From Marixanthomonas ophiurae (lineage in GTDB: Bacteria > Bacteroidota > Bacteroidia > Flavobacteriales > Flavobacteriaceae), in assembly GCF_003413745.1 (NCBI RefSeq), contig NZ_QVID01000001.1:620001-684000 (forward strand): 64,000 nt of DNA, read 5' to 3'. A program made the position numbers and the translations under genes. The notes below the pieces were generated by a model that saw only the letters and a list, made by a program, of their open reading frames with translations, was not told where the DNA came from and ran no database searches. Shown here piece by piece: positions 62,240 through 64,000 of the stretch (the first letter of the stretch is position 1; each line of letters starts with the position of its first letter).

Positions 62240-63565
62240 TTACTCGAATAGCCAACGGTAAATATCGTTTCCATTTGCAAATAATACCAATGCTATTAGC
62301 AAGAAGAAACCGACCATTTGTGCGTATTCCATAAACTTATCTCCTGGTTTGCGACCACTTACCATTTCATATAATAAAAACATTACGTGACCCCCATCTA
62401 ATGCCGGAATGGGAAGAATGTTCATAAACGCTAGAATAATAGAGATTAAGGCTGTTGTTTCCCAGAAACTTAACCAATCCCACGTATCAGGGAACAAGCT
62501 TCCTATAGCTCCAAATCCACCAACTTGTGTAGCACCTTTTGCGGTGAAAACATATTTAAATTGTGTAACATAATCTGTTAAAACATTATAGCCGTAGCTT
62601 ATTCCTCCCGTAATACTTTCGCCTAGACCATACGTTATTTTGGTACCACTACCTGCTAGCTCTTTAGCGTAGTTGTTCACTCCTATTTGTCCCGTTTCGT
62701 TTGGTGTGACGGTAAGGGTTTCTAATGTATTATTTCTTGAAACCACTATTGTGTTTTCTTTATCTTTATTTGCTTTTACCAATGAAGTAAACTGGTGCCA
62801 ATGCCCCACTTTAGTTCCATTTACAGACACAATGCTATCGCCATTTTTAAAACCTGCTGCAATAGCTGGAAAATCGGCTGCTACGGTATCGATTACCGCA
62901 TTTCGCATCGGGTTAAATGGGCGTAACACATCTTGCTTAAACATTTTTGTCCCAATATCTTCCGGCATTGCAATTGTTTCTGTTGTTCCATCGCTATGTT
63001 CAACAGTAATGTTTTGAACATCCCTTAAAAATAAATGCTTGTTTATTAAAGTAACGTCTTCAAATTCTTTTCCATTTACTTGTAAAATATGATCGCCGTC
63101 TTCAAAACCCATTTCCTTAAAAGTCTCAGCTACTGCAAAACCTTTAGGAATATCTTCGTTTGTAATAATTGTAGTTCCGTTGAAAAATAAAATCCCCATA
63201 TATATTACAAACCCAACGATAATATTCACGGTAACTCCACCCAACATAATAATTAATCGTTGCCATGTCGGCTTACTTCTAAACTCCCACGGCTCAGGTG
63301 GTTTAGCCATTTGCTCCTTGTCCATACTCTCATCGATCATTCCGGATATTTTCACATACCCACCCAGTGGCAACCAACCAATACCATAAACGGTGTCACC
63401 GATTTTCTTTTTGAAAAGGGCAAATTTTACATCAAAAAAGAGGAAAAATTTCTCGACACGGGTTTTAAATAACTTGGCTGGGATAAAGTGTCCCAGTTCG
63501 TGCAATACGATCAATATAGATAAGCTTAATAATAGCTGAATTGCTTTAACGGCAAATGGACTCAT
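62240..63565 (-). CDS. rseP: site-2 intramembrane zinc protease RseP
   Basis: A 441-residue intramembrane protease: HELGH at 22-26 in helix 1, two PDZ domains (about 125-200 and 210-285), and the third-ligand motif LDGG at 389-392, with further helices near 115-135, 360-385 and 415-435. It cuts transmembrane anti-sigma factors or signal-peptide remnants. The start at 63565 (ATG) gives the normal N-terminus MSPFAVKAIQ; a TTG 24 bases earlier sits in a probable promoter (TTACTTTTG). It is divergent from the SCO-type gene. Confidence 0.94.
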   Translation of the reverse strand: MSPFAVKAIQLLLSLSILIVLHELGHFIPAKLFKTRVEKFFLFFDVKFALFKKKIGDTVYGIGWLPLGGYVKISGMIDESMDKEQMAKPPEPWEFRSKPTWQRLIIMLGGVTVNIIVGFVIYMGILFFNGTTIITNEDIPKGFAVAETFKEMGFEDGDHILQVNGKEFEDVTLINKHLFLRDVQNITVEHSDGTTETIAMPEDIGTKMFKQDVLRPFNPMRNAVIDTVAADFPAIAAGFKNGDSIVSVNGTKVGHWHQFTSLVKANKDKENTIVVSRNNTLETLTVTPNETGQIGVNNYAKELAGSGTKITYGLGESITGGISYGYNVLTDYVTQFKYVFTAKGATQVGGFGAIGSLFPDTWDWLSFWETTALISIILAFMNILPIPALDGGHVMFLLYEMVSGRKPGDKFMEYAQMVGFFLLIALVLFANGNDIYRWLFE

Positions 63566-63683
63566 ATACTTTATAAAATTAGCGTACAAAAGTAATCTTT
63601 TATAACCGCTTACAAAAATTAATAAAAAACTACTAAGAGCGTCTTCTAAAACTTTTAACGCTTACAACTTTACCATTTGTTTA

Positions 63684-63704
63684 TTAGGCAGTAATTTTGC
63701 CTAA
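63684..63704 (+). promoter_or_regulatory. -7 element of the SCO-type gene within a small dyad
   Basis: TAATTTTG (63692-63699) matches TAnnTTTG. It overlaps an exact inverted repeat, TTAGGCA (63684-63690) and TGCCTAA (63698-63704). The dyad may be an operator. Confidence 0.45.
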
Positions 63705-63718
63705 ATTATACATATAAC

Positions 63719-64000
63719 ATGCTTCAATTTTTTTCAAAATATAAGTTTTTTGGCATCGTGATGCTTGTTCTTTCTGCCATTATCATCACTATTATTTATA
63801 ATGTTTACACTATTGATGACGGGAAAACCTTACCCATTTATCAGCCCAATGATGTTACGGCTGAACTGGTTGACACAACCATTCAACACGTTAAAAAATA
63901 CCATGAGATTGCAAATTTTTCATTGACCAATCAAAACGGGCAAACCATTACCCAAGAGGATTATAAAGATAAAATATATGTAGCCGATTTCTTTTTTACT
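63719..64000 (+). CDS. SCO1/SenC family protein, N-terminal part, cut by window edge
   Basis: The first 94 residues of a protein with one N-terminal membrane helix (about 10-30) and, from residue 55 on, the start of a thioredoxin-fold domain (HEIANFSLTNQNGQTITQEDYKDK then VADFFFT), as in SCO1/SenC proteins. The copper-binding CxxxC would come just after the window end and cannot be seen. Members deliver copper to cytochrome oxidase or act as thiol reductants. It is divergent from rseP with its own -7 element. Confidence 0.85.
   Translation, partial: MLQFFSKYKFFGIVMLVLSAIIITIIYNVYTIDDGKTLPIYQPNDVTAELVDTTIQHVKKYHEIANFSLTNQNGQTITQEDYKDKIYVADFFFT

Noticed and set aside
1-64000. CRISPR arrays, rRNA genes, prophage or insertion sequences
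   Set aside because: I saw no regular repeat-spacer pattern, no rRNA motifs, no transposase, integrase or phage structural genes on either strand.

Overview
The window is AT-rich chromosomal DNA from a member of the Bacteroidota, most likely a marine Flavobacteriaceae. This rests on C-terminal type IX secretion (T9SS) sorting domains, a PorZ-like protein, many SusC-style TonB-dependent receptors, lipoproteins with short N-terminal signals, an SDR-type threonine dehydrogenase, weak or absent Shine-Dalgarno sites, and repeated -7 promoter elements of the TAnnTTTG type. I cannot name the genus. About 53 protein genes and two tRNA genes are dense on both strands, with no rRNA, CRISPR array, prophage or intact insertion sequence. 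No gene-free stretch exceeds about 280 bases.

Layout. 1-2742: end of an aminopeptidase P gene, an alpha/beta hydrolase, a small Cys/His protein, thiL. 2955-9722: a same-strand accessory cluster with two paralogous seven-bladed-propeller T9SS proteins (choice-of-anchor B type), a seven-repeat lipoprotein, an MbnP-like lipoprotein and an MbnH/MauG-like di-haem lipoprotein; the last pair suggests copper handling. 9891-16777: a SUF iron-sulphur operon (sufA-like, B, C, D, S, E, sufT-like) with two lipoprotein genes embedded in it. 16960-19757: DUF2480, DUF3078 and hflX. 19867-28692: two related TonB receptors, a DUF5689 lipoprotein, an exported nuclease/phosphatase-type enzyme and a four-helix membrane protein, suggesting extracellular nutrient scavenging. 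28879-37799: M23 peptidase, DUF3108 protein, tyrosine catabolism (hppD, hmgA), a patatin-barrel fusion and uvrC. 37937-40669: a His-rich protein and a TonB receptor. 40724-45215: recO, porZ and gdhA. 45468-56949: mostly housekeeping and metabolic genes (metB, SDR threonine dehydrogenase, M13 peptidase, DMT transporter, a large PLP enzyme) plus an exported 2H-phosphoesterase-like lipoprotein. 57111-61864: tRNA-Arg, a VTT membrane protein, an SdiA-regulated-like protein and a two-component system flanked by two PepSY-like genes. 61925-64000: tRNA-Asn, rseP and the start of a SCO1/SenC gene.

The two strongest leads are (i) the propeller/MbnP/MbnH cluster, with a predicted ring of histidines on the propeller axis, and (ii) a 34-base motif, 26 of 34 positions identical, placed identically before both PepSY-like genes around the two-component system, which looks like the response regulator's binding site. 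Domain assignments come from reading the sequences and recalling families; no search was run.
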